Below, piece by piece: positions 6,580-13,624 of a DNA stretch of 23,072 nucleotides. The notes under the pieces were generated by a model. That model saw nothing but the letters and a program-made list of their open reading frames with translations. It did no database searches and was not told the origin of the DNA. Location of the stretch: the IMG/VR virus record IMGVR_UViG_3300035698_003004, positions 1 to 23,072 of that record; one strand, 5' to 3'. Positions within the stretch are counted from its first letter, which is position 1; every line of letters starts with the position of its first letter. A program made the translations under genes and the position numbers. Source of the DNA: a virus.

Positions 6580-7503
6580 ATGAAAATGATTAGTCCAAGC
6601 TTGGATCAGGGTGCATTGCAGTCTTTCAAAGACAGCTTTTACCACATGGCTCAGCAAACTCAATCTTTGGTCGGCAGCTCAAGTGCTGTAACTTTTTTAC
6701 CATCAAAGGGTAAAACTCAGAATCTTGCTAGAATAGGCAAGGTTGAACTAACAGAGGTGTCAACCCGTAATCCGAATAAGCAGTACGGAGATTACAACTT
6801 AGATAATCGTCAGCTAACAAAAAGACGTTTTACTAAGACTATCCAGATAGATAAATTGTATGACATCAATGAGCTTATTGCTGATCCTACAAGCGATATA
6901 CTTACGCAGTTACTTTCAGCTAAGGAAAGAGTAATTGATAAGGTATTGTTACAGTCTGCTTCTGGTGCTGTACTTACAGGTGCTCCGGATAGTGCTCCAA
7001 CTTCAACAAGTGCTTCTGATGATGGAGTTATAACAATTACTGCAACAGGTGGTGTTGATTATGATGATATTACAGACATCACACAGAACTATATCAACAA
7101 TGAAATCAAGATGGAAGAATTTAGAGGATCTTTAATCTGCTTAACAGGTAAAGAGAACTCTGATCTTATGTCAATCTCGCAGTTTATAAACAATGATTAT
7201 ATAACTGCTAAGCCTGTTGATGAAAGTGTTATGACTAAAATGGGTGTTTACAAAACTGTTTTCTTCGCTGGTTCAGTAAGTGGTGGAATAACAGTAACTA
7301 ATCCTATACTTGCAGAAGGTACAACTTACAGGACTTGTGTAGTGCTTGCACCTAAGTCTTTGGCTGTATCAATGGAAATAGGGGATGTTTGTGTAGAGAA
7401 GTCAAATAACAAAGTAAACTCTATGGATATAACTGTTGATTTTTGGATCAACTCAATGAGAACTCAGGGCGAATTAGTCCAGTTACTCACAACAACAATA
7501 TAA
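6580..7503 (+). CDS. major capsid protein
   Basis: This 307-residue protein forms the icosahedral shell. It fits a group of podovirus-type HK97-fold capsid proteins that lack a long cleaved N-terminal scaffold. The diagnostic region is R-R-F-T-K-T-I-Q-I-D-K-L-Y-D followed by I-A-D-P-T-S-D-I-L at about residues 85-110, then A-K-E-R-V-I-D-K-V-L-L-Q-S-A-S-G, which is the long spine helix with 'D..ii.A..G.a..G'. The C-terminal part has S-M-D-I-T-V-D-F-W-I-N-S-M-R-T-Q-G, the usual 'w..Ga.r......v..I' ending. It is preceded by scaffold and co-chaperonin, and by a structured leader with a strong ribosome site. Expression should be high. Confidence 0.88.
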   Translation: MKMISPSLDQGALQSFKDSFYHMAQQTQSLVGSSSAVTFLPSKGKTQNLARIGKVELTEVSTRNPNKQYGDYNLDNRQLTKRRFTKTIQIDKLYDINELIADPTSDILTQLLSAKERVIDKVLLQSASGAVLTGAPDSAPTSTSASDDGVITITATGGVDYDDITDITQNYINNEIKMEEFRGSLICLTGKENSDLMSISQFINNDYITAKPVDESVMTKMGVYKTVFFAGSVSGGITVTNPILAEGTTYRTCVVLAPKSLAVSMEIGDVCVEKSNNKVNSMDITVDFWINSMRTQGELVQLLTTTI

Positions 7504-7518
7504 AGGCGGTGTTTCAAA

Positions 7519-8022
7519 ATGGCTAGCAGAACAACAGTTGGTTATACCAACAAACCTAAAGCTACCCTTTATAATCAGGGTAGTAAGATACAGACAGTAC
7601 AGGCAGAAGTCGCTGTTTTATCAACATGGAATGATGCAGATACAGTAATACTTGCTCGTAATCTTCCCTTAGCATCAAGGATAGTAAGTATCATCATGAG
7701 AACAGCAGGTTCTATCACAGCAGCTACGGATTATGATATAGGTATTTATAAGGCAGGGGATTCTGATGGAGATGCAATAGGCGATGTTATTGATGCCGAC
7801 ATCTTAGCAGATGGTATTGATTTTGATGCTGGTGTTGCATTAGGTGTAGATATACTTGGTACTAACCTCACATTTGTTAAGTCTAAAACACTTGGCGATT
7901 TGTTAGGTTATGACGAAGGCGAAGCACCTGTTGGAGGAGTTCATATTGTAATGACTTTGAACACAGCCGGAACAGCATCAGCAGATCTTGATATGGAAAT
8001 TAAAATTGATATGGCTGGATAA
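7519..8022 (+). CDS. probable head decoration or minor structural protein
   Basis: This 167-residue protein follows the capsid gene after 15 bases. It is rich in A, D, G, I and T and has an even beta-strand pattern. Its N-terminus carries N-K-P-K-A-T-L-Y-N-Q-G, its middle L-P-L-A-S-R-I-V-S-I-I-M-R-T-A-G, and its end an alternating strand (D-L-D-M-E-I-K-I-D). This composition is usual for decoration or head-fibre proteins encoded directly after podovirus capsid genes. No enzymatic motif is visible. AAAGGCGG precedes the ATG by several bases. The call is from position and composition; a tail or neck protein cannot be excluded. Confidence 0.6.
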   Translation: MASRTTVGYTNKPKATLYNQGSKIQTVQAEVAVLSTWNDADTVILARNLPLASRIVSIIMRTAGSITAATDYDIGIYKAGDSDGDAIGDVIDADILADGIDFDAGVALGVDILGTNLTFVKSKTLGDLLGYDEGEAPVGGVHIVMTLNTAGTASADLDMEIKIDMAG

Positions 8023-8035
8023 TAACAAAACAGTA

Positions 8036-8065
8036 AGGGAGCTTATATTTAGGTATAAGTTCCCT
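8036..8065 (+). terminator. strong hairpin after the capsid and decoration genes
   Basis: AGGGAGCTTATA (8036-8047) and TATAAGTTCCCT (8054-8065) form a 12-pair stem with one G-U pair and a six-base loop. There is no run of T after it, so a classical intrinsic terminator is unlikely to be efficient. It could be a partial terminator, an RNase III site or a 3'-end stabiliser for the capsid and decoration transcript. It stops just before the ribosome site AAGGAG (8072-8077) of the next gene. Confidence 0.6.
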
Positions 8066-8082
8066 GCTTATAAGGAGTAACA

Positions 8083-8685
8083 ATGAAAATAAGATATTTA
8101 TTAGTGTTAGTTCTTTTGGTTGGCTGTTTTGGTCTTTTAGCTCATGCTGATGATCTTGACTTTGCACAACTAGGACTACACGAATTAGCAACATCAACAG
8201 AGGCAGAAAGTGGAGATTTGTTATTGATATATGACGCATCTTCTAAGCGTGGAAAAACAATGGATGCTGCCAATCCGGTAGTTGCTGGAGATGTGACGTT
8301 TAGAGGTGATTTGCTTGCAAATGGTAGAAAAGGTGGAGCAAGTACAGTATCATCTTCTTCCACTGCATTAGCTCCGGCATCATTGCCATATACAGTAGTA
8401 AGAAAATGTATAGGTGGAGCAGGTGGACTTGATGAAACTGATGGAGGTACTAGGTTACAGAACGGAACAGCCGGACAAGTGTTAGTATTAGTAGCTATAA
8501 CCGTAGAAGGTTCAGGAACATGGATAGTAACTCCAGACCTATCATTAACTTTCAATACGTTAACTTTTGATGCAGTAGGCGAAATGACAACATTATTATA
8601 TATAGATGATGTAGTAGGTTGGATAGTAATGGCTAGTGAAGGAACAACAGTAGATCCAATAGTTACAGCATTTGAACTTGACTAA
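8083..8685 (+). CDS. secreted or lipoprotein-like virion-module protein
   Basis: This 200-residue protein starts with a clear export signal: K2 and R4, a hydrophobic run L6-V13, then two alternative cleavage signals. One is L-V-G-C at 12-15, a lipoprotein box. The other is A-H-A before D23, a signal peptidase I site. The mature part begins L-G-L-H-E-L-A-T-S-T and L-L-L-I-Y-D-A-S-S, a pattern I associate with phage fibre and decoration proteins. Its C-terminal 100 residues (T-A-G-Q-V-L-V-L then G-T-W-I-V-T-P-D) look like a beta-rich virion surface domain. A signal peptide on such a protein is unusual. AAGGAG is six bases before the ATG. It may be a head fibre that reuses an exported scaffold, or a surface protein displayed on the infected cell. 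Confidence 0.6.
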   Translation: MKIRYLLVLVLLVGCFGLLAHADDLDFAQLGLHELATSTEAESGDLLLIYDASSKRGKTMDAANPVVAGDVTFRGDLLANGRKGGASTVSSSSTALAPASLPYTVVRKCIGGAGGLDETDGGTRLQNGTAGQVLVLVAITVEGSGTWIVTPDLSLTFNTLTFDAVGEMTTLLYIDDVVGWIVMASEGTTVDPIVTAFELD

Positions 8686-8695
8686 TAAGGATAAA

Positions 8696-9823
8696 ATGTC
8701 TATCAAAAAAGTAATATCATATATAATTGGTTTGTTGGTGGGGTTGCTTGCAGTAGCTCCGCCAATAGGCTATAAAATACCCGTTATAATTAATAGTTAT
8801 AGCTGGCTATATATGTTTACTGTATCAGCATTATTGGGAGTATATTTAATATTTACTAAAATACCTACAACAATGAAAGTCTTGTCTATATATTTGTTAG
8901 TTGGTTGTTTTATAAGTCAAGCTCCCTATGTATCATTCAATGCTTATATTTTATGTGTAGGTGCTATGTATTGCTTTCTATGGGTACAAAGAAATGATTT
9001 CACTCCCATAATAGACATGGTATGTGCTGCGTTCTTCGTTCAAGTTATATTTACAACATTGCAGTTATTCGGTATGGATAAGCTATTGAACTTCGACAAG
9101 ACTACGCCTGTATTTGTAGGCACAATATTACAGTATATGAGGTTTTCATCTTTACTGGCAATAATGACACCTATATTAGTATTGAAAAATAAGAAGTTTA
9201 TATTTTTGATTATGGTACTTGCAGTATTATCTCAATCCTTATCTTTTGCATTATCTGTAATCTTAGGCATAACTGCATATTTCCTATGTAAGCATAGGCG
9301 ATATATTAAAGTTACTCTTATAAGTAGTGTAGTGGCTATGGGTGCTTATTGTATATGGGATAGGGTATCTATATCAGTAGCCATAACTTGTGGCAGGGTG
9401 TCAGTATGGGCTGATATTATAAGGACTATTTGTTATGATACGCTAAACTGTAAAGTGCCTATAAAATATTATATATCATCTTGTAGCATAGATTGGAAAG
9501 CTATTATATTTGGTAGAGGATTAGATACATTCTTACCATTATTTCCAATATTTAAACATGATCTTAACCCATTTCCTCAGGCTCATAACTGCTGGTTGCA
9601 ATTATGGTTTGAGATTGGATTGATTGGATTAAGTATATTAAGCGTGTATTATGTTAAGCTATTGATAAGATTGAAAAAAAATCCAATATTGGTAGGTGGG
9701 TTAATTTGCATGGGCGTAAATATGTTCTTTGCATTTCCTACTAGAATGACACAAACTATGCTAATGATAGTTGTATTCCTAGCCTATTGTGAACGGAAAG
9801 CAAGGCAATATGAAGCTATATAA
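8696..9823 (+). CDS. O-antigen polymerase/ligase-like membrane protein (Wzy_C type)
   Basis: This 375-residue protein is polytopic, with about ten hydrophobic segments spread through its length. It has the signature of the Wzy/WaaL family, which polymerises or ligates lipid-linked polysaccharide on the periplasmic side. The family pattern is G-R-V-S-V-W at 233-238, F-G-R-G-L-D-T-F from 272, then A-H-N-C-W-L-Q at 296-302 with F-E-I-G-L-I-G-L right after, where 'HN..l....e.G..Gl' is the hallmark. The length is near the lower normal limit. An in-frame ATG at 8672 lies inside the previous gene without a ribosome site; ATG 8696 has AAGGA just upstream. No separate promoter was found, so it would be made with the late genes. 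The last 14 bases overlap the next gene. The substrate is unknown. Confidence 0.75.
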   Translation: MSIKKVISYIIGLLVGLLAVAPPIGYKIPVIINSYSWLYMFTVSALLGVYLIFTKIPTTMKVLSIYLLVGCFISQAPYVSFNAYILCVGAMYCFLWVQRNDFTPIIDMVCAAFFVQVIFTTLQLFGMDKLLNFDKTTPVFVGTILQYMRFSSLLAIMTPILVLKNKKFIFLIMVLAVLSQSLSFALSVILGITAYFLCKHRRYIKVTLISSVVAMGAYCIWDRVSISVAITCGRVSVWADIIRTICYDTLNCKVPIKYYISSCSIDWKAIIFGRGLDTFLPLFPIFKHDLNPFPQAHNCWLQLWFEIGLIGLSILSVYYVKLLIRLKKNPILVGGLICMGVNMFFAFPTRMTQTMLMIVVFLAYCERKARQYEAI

Positions 9824-10034
9824 AACATCTGATCTATATTTAGCAGCATATATAAAGACATTAGGTAAATCGTTATCGGGTACGGAGCGAAAAGGTCGAA
9901 AGGTATATTTTTGTTTTTATAATGTAAGTGAAGCAATAATACTAAGTTTTTATAATAACGCAATGATAGGTGTAACAGAGTATAAAGATTCGTTACAGAA
10001 TTTAAAGAATTTACTATATAAAACAGGGGTTTAA
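9810..10034 (+). CDS. DUF5659-like small protein
   Basis: This 74-residue protein fits the pattern of DUF5659: Y-K-T-S-D-L-Y-L-A-A-Y-I-K-T at 4-17, E-R-K-G-R-K-V-Y-F-C-F at 26-36, then a hydrophobic helix with S-F-Y-N-N-A and a C-terminal L-Q-N-L-K-N-L-L-Y. The family is found widely in phage and metagenomic genomes, and I know of no proven function. ATG 9810 has AAGG upstream and lies inside the end of the Wzy-like gene. An upstream in-frame GTG (9789) would lengthen it by seven residues and is less likely. It ends two bases before the tail tubular gene, so it is part of the late operon. Confidence 0.7.
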   Translation: MKLYKTSDLYLAAYIKTLGKSLSGTERKGRKVYFCFYNVSEAIILSFYNNAMIGVTEYKDSLQNLKNLLYKTGV

Positions 10035-10036
10035 GA

Positions 10037-10663
10037 ATGAACACAAAATCAAGTATATGCAATTTAGGACTAGGTAAGCTGGGCGATTATGGAAGTATTG
10101 AGGATATAGACACTCCTGAAAGTCCAACAGAAAAGATATTTGCAAGTGTTTGGGATATAGTTAGACAAGATACATTGAAGATGTTAATACCTAATTTCTC
10201 ATTTTCAAGAAAAAGGGTTGCTTTACATACAGAAGTCCCGGTATTTGGTTGGACACAGGCATTTGAATATCCAAGCGATTGTTTAAAGGTGTTAGGTATC
10301 GGGATGGTTGAGGAGAAAGAAAATAACTATGCTTTAGAGAGTTTACCAAGTGGCAAGAGGGCAATAATGACGGAGGAAGATGGAACAGATGGTTTGCCGA
10401 TAAGATATATTAGGGATGTAACAGATACTTCTAAATTCACACCAGACTTTGTTAAGCTGATGGCATGGGAACTCGCATATGCAACTTGTATGTCAATTAC
10501 AAAGGATTTAGAACGAATGACATACCTAGAGGGTGTATTGCCAAGAAAACGATCTGAAATGGGTGCAGTAGATTCTCAAGAGAATAGACCAATTAGAATA
10601 AATCATTCTAAGTTTATGAAATCAAGAACCACAAACAATCCAACTAACCATATAAAATACTAA
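10037..10663 (+). CDS. tail tubular protein A (T7 gp11-like adaptor)
   Basis: This 208-residue protein forms the ring between connector and tail nozzle. The N-terminus S-I-C-N-L-G-L-G-K-L-G-D-Y at 6-18 is the classic 'icN.AL..lG' opening of gp11-type adaptors. It is followed by I-E-D-I-D-T-P-E-S, then the D-T-L-K-M-L-I-P-N-F-S-F-S-R-K-R segment, which matches 'R...L....W.FA..r..L'. W-T-Q-A-F-E-Y-P-S-D-C-L-K at about 72-84 is the 'y.lP.DclR' motif. The region R-Y-I-R-D-V-T-D-T-S-K-F-T-P-D-F matches 'yi.d..D...f...F'. Length is close to T7 gp11. It precedes the gp12-like gene with an overlapping TAATG stop-start. Confidence 0.87.
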   Translation: MNTKSSICNLGLGKLGDYGSIEDIDTPESPTEKIFASVWDIVRQDTLKMLIPNFSFSRKRVALHTEVPVFGWTQAFEYPSDCLKVLGIGMVEEKENNYALESLPSGKRAIMTEEDGTDGLPIRYIRDVTDTSKFTPDFVKLMAWELAYATCMSITKDLERMTYLEGVLPRKRSEMGAVDSQENRPIRINHSKFMKSRTTNNPTNHIKY

Positions 10664-12702
10664 TGCAGAAAATCATATCATTATATAGTAACTTATCAAG
10701 AGGCGAAACAGACCATGATTTAATGGGCAGGGTAGACTTGCCTATATATAAGAATGGTTCTGAAAGATTCCGTAACTTTTGGAGCGATTTCAAAGGCAAT
10801 GCTTTATTTAGACCGGGATTTGAAAAGATGGTAGAGTTCGAAGATTGTAACATGGTTGAGTTTAAATTCACACAAAAACAAAGCTATAAGGCTTTATTTT
10901 ATAAAGAAAAGATTAAGTTCCTTAGTTATGATGTAGCTGGAAACTATGGATTCGTTCAATCTGGGGGTGCTGATTTAGAGGTTGCAAGTCCTTATAGTCT
11001 AGCAGAAGCTAAAGAAATACAGTTTACACAGAACGCAGATGTTATGTATGTAGTTCATAATCAACATGAACCTAGAAAACTAACTAGATTAAGTGCGAGT
11101 AGTTTTACATTTAGTACATTTGTAAGAACTGCTGATCCATTTGATGATCCTAACGCTGCTGGAACAACAGGTTATCCGGCTTGTGTTATATTTTTTCAGG
11201 GTAGATTGTATTATGCAGCACCAACATTAAAGGGAACTTCCTTATATGGTTCTATGGCTTCTGATTATGATAATTTAACTCCGGGTAATGCAGATAGTGA
11301 CGGATTAGAAATATCTATTGCAACTATATCCGAAAGCATAACATGGCTAAAAGATGGACAGAAAAGTCTATTATGTGGGAATCCAGATGGAATAGTAACA
11401 ATAAACGGAGGTAGTCCAACAGATCCTATAACTCCGAGTACAATAACAGCCAATATATCATATACAGATGGAAGCGATTCAAGTATTCCTATACATAAAG
11501 ACGGATTACTATTTTATATTAAGCATGATAAAAGGAATGTTAAGTATTTCCAATATGATTTGCTTACAGAAACATTTGATTCTCAAGATGCTAATGGTGT
11601 TAATTATGATGTAACTTCTGGGGGTATTAGTAATCTGTATCATATTAAAAACAAGAATGATTTAATCTTCATGATGTCAGATGATGGGGATTTTTTAAGT
11701 TTAAACTTTAATCAGAAAGAAAGCATAGCTGGATGGCATAGGCATAATACGCAGGGTAAAATAAAAGATTTATGTAAGATGTACGATCAAGATGGAAACC
11801 ATAATCTATTTGCATTAGTAGAGCGAACTAACGGGTTTTATATAGAAAAACTAAGCAATATAATAGAATTTCCTTTATTTGAGGACTATTTTACAGGCGA
11901 AAGTAACAAAAAAGCAGATAAAGAGGCATATAACAGGGTAATAGCTGAGAAGCTAAAAGAATGTAGATATTTAGATTCTTATGTTGTATGGAATGATTTA
12001 AGAACAGATCAAATTACTTATGATGCTACATTAGGAACTATCGTAACAACTACCGGGACTTTTCTTTCAGGGGATGTAGGCAAGAATATAGTATATAAAA
12101 CAAGCACAGGTTATGAATATGGCTACTTTAAGATAACAGAGTATGTATCTGTTACCGAAGTTAAAGTAACCGCATTAAGCGATATAACAGATATTGTATA
12201 TAGTAGCTGGTACTTAACAAATGATAGTATCGGGGGAATAGACCATTTGAAAAATCAGACAGTTGGAATAGTGGCAGATGGTGGATATTTAGGAGATTTT
12301 GTTGTTGACGAAGATGGAAATATAGAGTTAGGAATACAAGTAACAAATGCAGTAATAGGGTATAGATATAACGGAATAATACAAAGTTATCCTATTGGGA
12401 TGTTGATACAGCTTATAAACACTCAGCTATTACCTAAAAGTATAGTAAGAGCATATATGAGGTTCATACATTCAGCTGGTGGAGAGTTTGGCACAACTCC
12501 GTATAACATGGTAGCTATTCAGAAATATGACACGACAGGGGCAATATACGATTTACCACCATTACCTATGGATGGAACATATCAGATAACATATCCAGAT
12601 GATAGCTTGCTAGACAAGAAATACATAATCAAACAGACTAAACCATTACCTTTAAATATCGTATCAACTTCATTAGATGTGAAATATGGGGATAGGACAT
12701 GA
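10663..12702 (+). CDS. tail tubular protein B (T7 gp12-like nozzle)
   Basis: This 679-residue protein forms the hexameric tail nozzle through which DNA leaves. The N-terminus N-L-S-R-G-E-T-D-H-D-L-M-G-R-V-D-L-P-I-Y followed by G-S-E-R-F-R-N and G-N-A-L-F-R-P-G-F-E matches the diagnostic 'N.s.Ge.s..l.gR.D...Y..g...~~~N......G...rRPG' of this family. The rest is beta-rich, as expected for its propeller and platform domains, including repeated aromatic strands such as G-Y-E-Y-G-Y-F-K-I-T near 485-495. Its ATG uses the final A of the preceding stop codon. It ends with the ATGA overlap to the acetyltransferase-like gene. The tail fibre at 20273 should bind near the junction with the gp11-like ring. 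Confidence 0.86.
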   Translation: MQKIISLYSNLSRGETDHDLMGRVDLPIYKNGSERFRNFWSDFKGNALFRPGFEKMVEFEDCNMVEFKFTQKQSYKALFYKEKIKFLSYDVAGNYGFVQSGGADLEVASPYSLAEAKEIQFTQNADVMYVVHNQHEPRKLTRLSASSFTFSTFVRTADPFDDPNAAGTTGYPACVIFFQGRLYYAAPTLKGTSLYGSMASDYDNLTPGNADSDGLEISIATISESITWLKDGQKSLLCGNPDGIVTINGGSPTDPITPSTITANISYTDGSDSSIPIHKDGLLFYIKHDKRNVKYFQYDLLTETFDSQDANGVNYDVTSGGISNLYHIKNKNDLIFMMSDDGDFLSLNFNQKESIAGWHRHNTQGKIKDLCKMYDQDGNHNLFALVERTNGFYIEKLSNIIEFPLFEDYFTGESNKKADKEAYNRVIAEKLKECRYLDSYVVWNDLRTDQITYDATLGTIVTTTGTFLSGDVGKNIVYKTSTGYEYGYFKITEYVSVTEVKVTALSDITDIVYSSWYLTNDSIGGIDHLKNQTVGIVADGGYLGDFVVDEDGNIELGIQVTNAVIGYRYNGIIQSYPIGMLIQLINTQLLPKSIVRAYMRFIHSAGGEFGTTPYNMVAIQKYDTTGAIYDLPPLPMDGTYQITYPDDSLLDKKYIIKQTKPLPLNIVSTSLDVKYGDRT

Positions 12703-13109
12703 TAAGAGATTACATAAAAGGCGATTTAGAACGCATTAAGGAAAATAAACATTCTCGTATGGAGATTAAAAGCGATAAGTTTATTAAAGACTTTGAACAG
12801 AGAGAGAATTACACACTATATCGGGATGATGAAATAATGATGATATTCTCTTATAAGCAGTATGCGCCAAAAAGATATACTGTATACATGGTATTGTCTA
12901 AGTATTTTGATTTAGTTGATTTGAGAGAAGCTAAGAAGTTATGGGATAAAGGTGTCAGCATATTAGAGCCTATCAGAATAGAAACAATAAGCGAGGATGA
13001 CGAACAGAATAACAAGTTTCATAGATTTATAGGGTTTGAAAAAGAAGGTACTAAAAGAAATTATTTAGATGGTAAAGATTATATAGTCTGGGGGATTTTA
13101 TGGGTATAG
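12699..13109 (+). CDS. GNAT acetyltransferase-like phage protein
   Basis: This 136-residue protein has the outline of the GNAT fold. The C-terminal part F-H-R-F-I-G-F-E-K-E-G-T-K-R-N-Y at about 107-122 corresponds to the 'a...y...GF...g..r' motif of the last helix and strand. The two strands T-L-Y-R-D-D-E-I-M-M-I-F and Y-T-V-Y-M-V-L-S match the central sheet. Similar proteins are found beside the gp12-like gene in podoviruses, often called internal or acetyltransferase-like proteins, and may be catalytically weak. The acetyl-CoA loop (Q/R-x-x-G-x-G/A) is not obvious, so catalysis is doubtful. It overlaps both neighbours: four bases on the left and ten on the right. Confidence 0.6.
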   Translation: MIRDYIKGDLERIKENKHSRMEIKSDKFIKDFEQRENYTLYRDDEIMMIFSYKQYAPKRYTVYMVLSKYFDLVDLREAKKLWDKGVSILEPIRIETISEDDEQNNKFHRFIGFEKEGTKRNYLDGKDYIVWGILWV

Positions 13110-13612
13110 CATCAATAGTTTTGATGGTAGTAGCGGCAGCAGTAGCAGCTGGAAGTGCTTATTATGCAGGAGTTGAATCAAAAAAGAGTTCTAAGAAAAA
13201 AGCTGCTATGCTTGAATCTGATAAAAAGATGCGTCAGAAGGAAAGAGCCTTAAAGACAAGAAGATTAGCTTCCGGACAGAAAGCATCATTTTTAGCTAGT
13301 GGAATATCTTTAACAGGAGAAGGTACAGCAGCAACAATGCTTGATGAAACTTTCACATTTGGTAAAGAGGAAATTGAGAATATAGGCGAAAAGTATAGTA
13401 AACAACAAGAGGCTGTACTTGCTAAAGGTAGAAAAGATTATAATTTAGGATTGTTAAGTGTGATTACAGGAGTGTCTATGGCTGCTGGTCAAGCTGCTGG
13501 TAAAGTTTCTGAATTGAAAGCTCCAGAGAATAAATTAGATCCTTCTGAAACAAGAAAGCCGGGTTCAGGTGGTGTAAAGACAGGAACATCTAGTCCGGGC
13601 GGATTAAAATAA
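13100..13612 (+). CDS. internal virion (ejection) protein, T7 gp14-like
   Basis: This 170-residue protein starts with a hydrophobic, alanine-rich segment (residues 3-22), which looks like a membrane helix, then a basic, lysine-rich region (K-K-S-S-K-K-K-A-A). The central block K-T-R-R-L-A-S-G-Q-K-A-S-F-L-A-S-G-I-S-L-T-G-E-G is diagnostic: gp14 and P22 gp7-like proteins carry '.r..asg..rv..a.aGv.l.gs' there. The C-terminus is glycine and proline-rich and probably disordered. Such proteins sit inside the capsid and are ejected to form the outer-membrane part of the DNA channel. A tail-assembly role is less likely. Confidence 0.75.
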   Translation: MGIASIVLMVVAAAVAAGSAYYAGVESKKSSKKKAAMLESDKKMRQKERALKTRRLASGQKASFLASGISLTGEGTAATMLDETFTFGKEEIENIGEKYSKQQEAVLAKGRKDYNLGLLSVITGVSMAAGQAAGKVSELKAPENKLDPSETRKPGSGGVKTGTSSPGGLK

Positions 13613-13624
13613 TAAGGATTATTT

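Noticed and set aside
8672-8695. Longer Wzy-like start at ATG 8672
   Set aside because: No ribosome site and overlap with the previous gene; ATG 8696 has AAGGA upstream.
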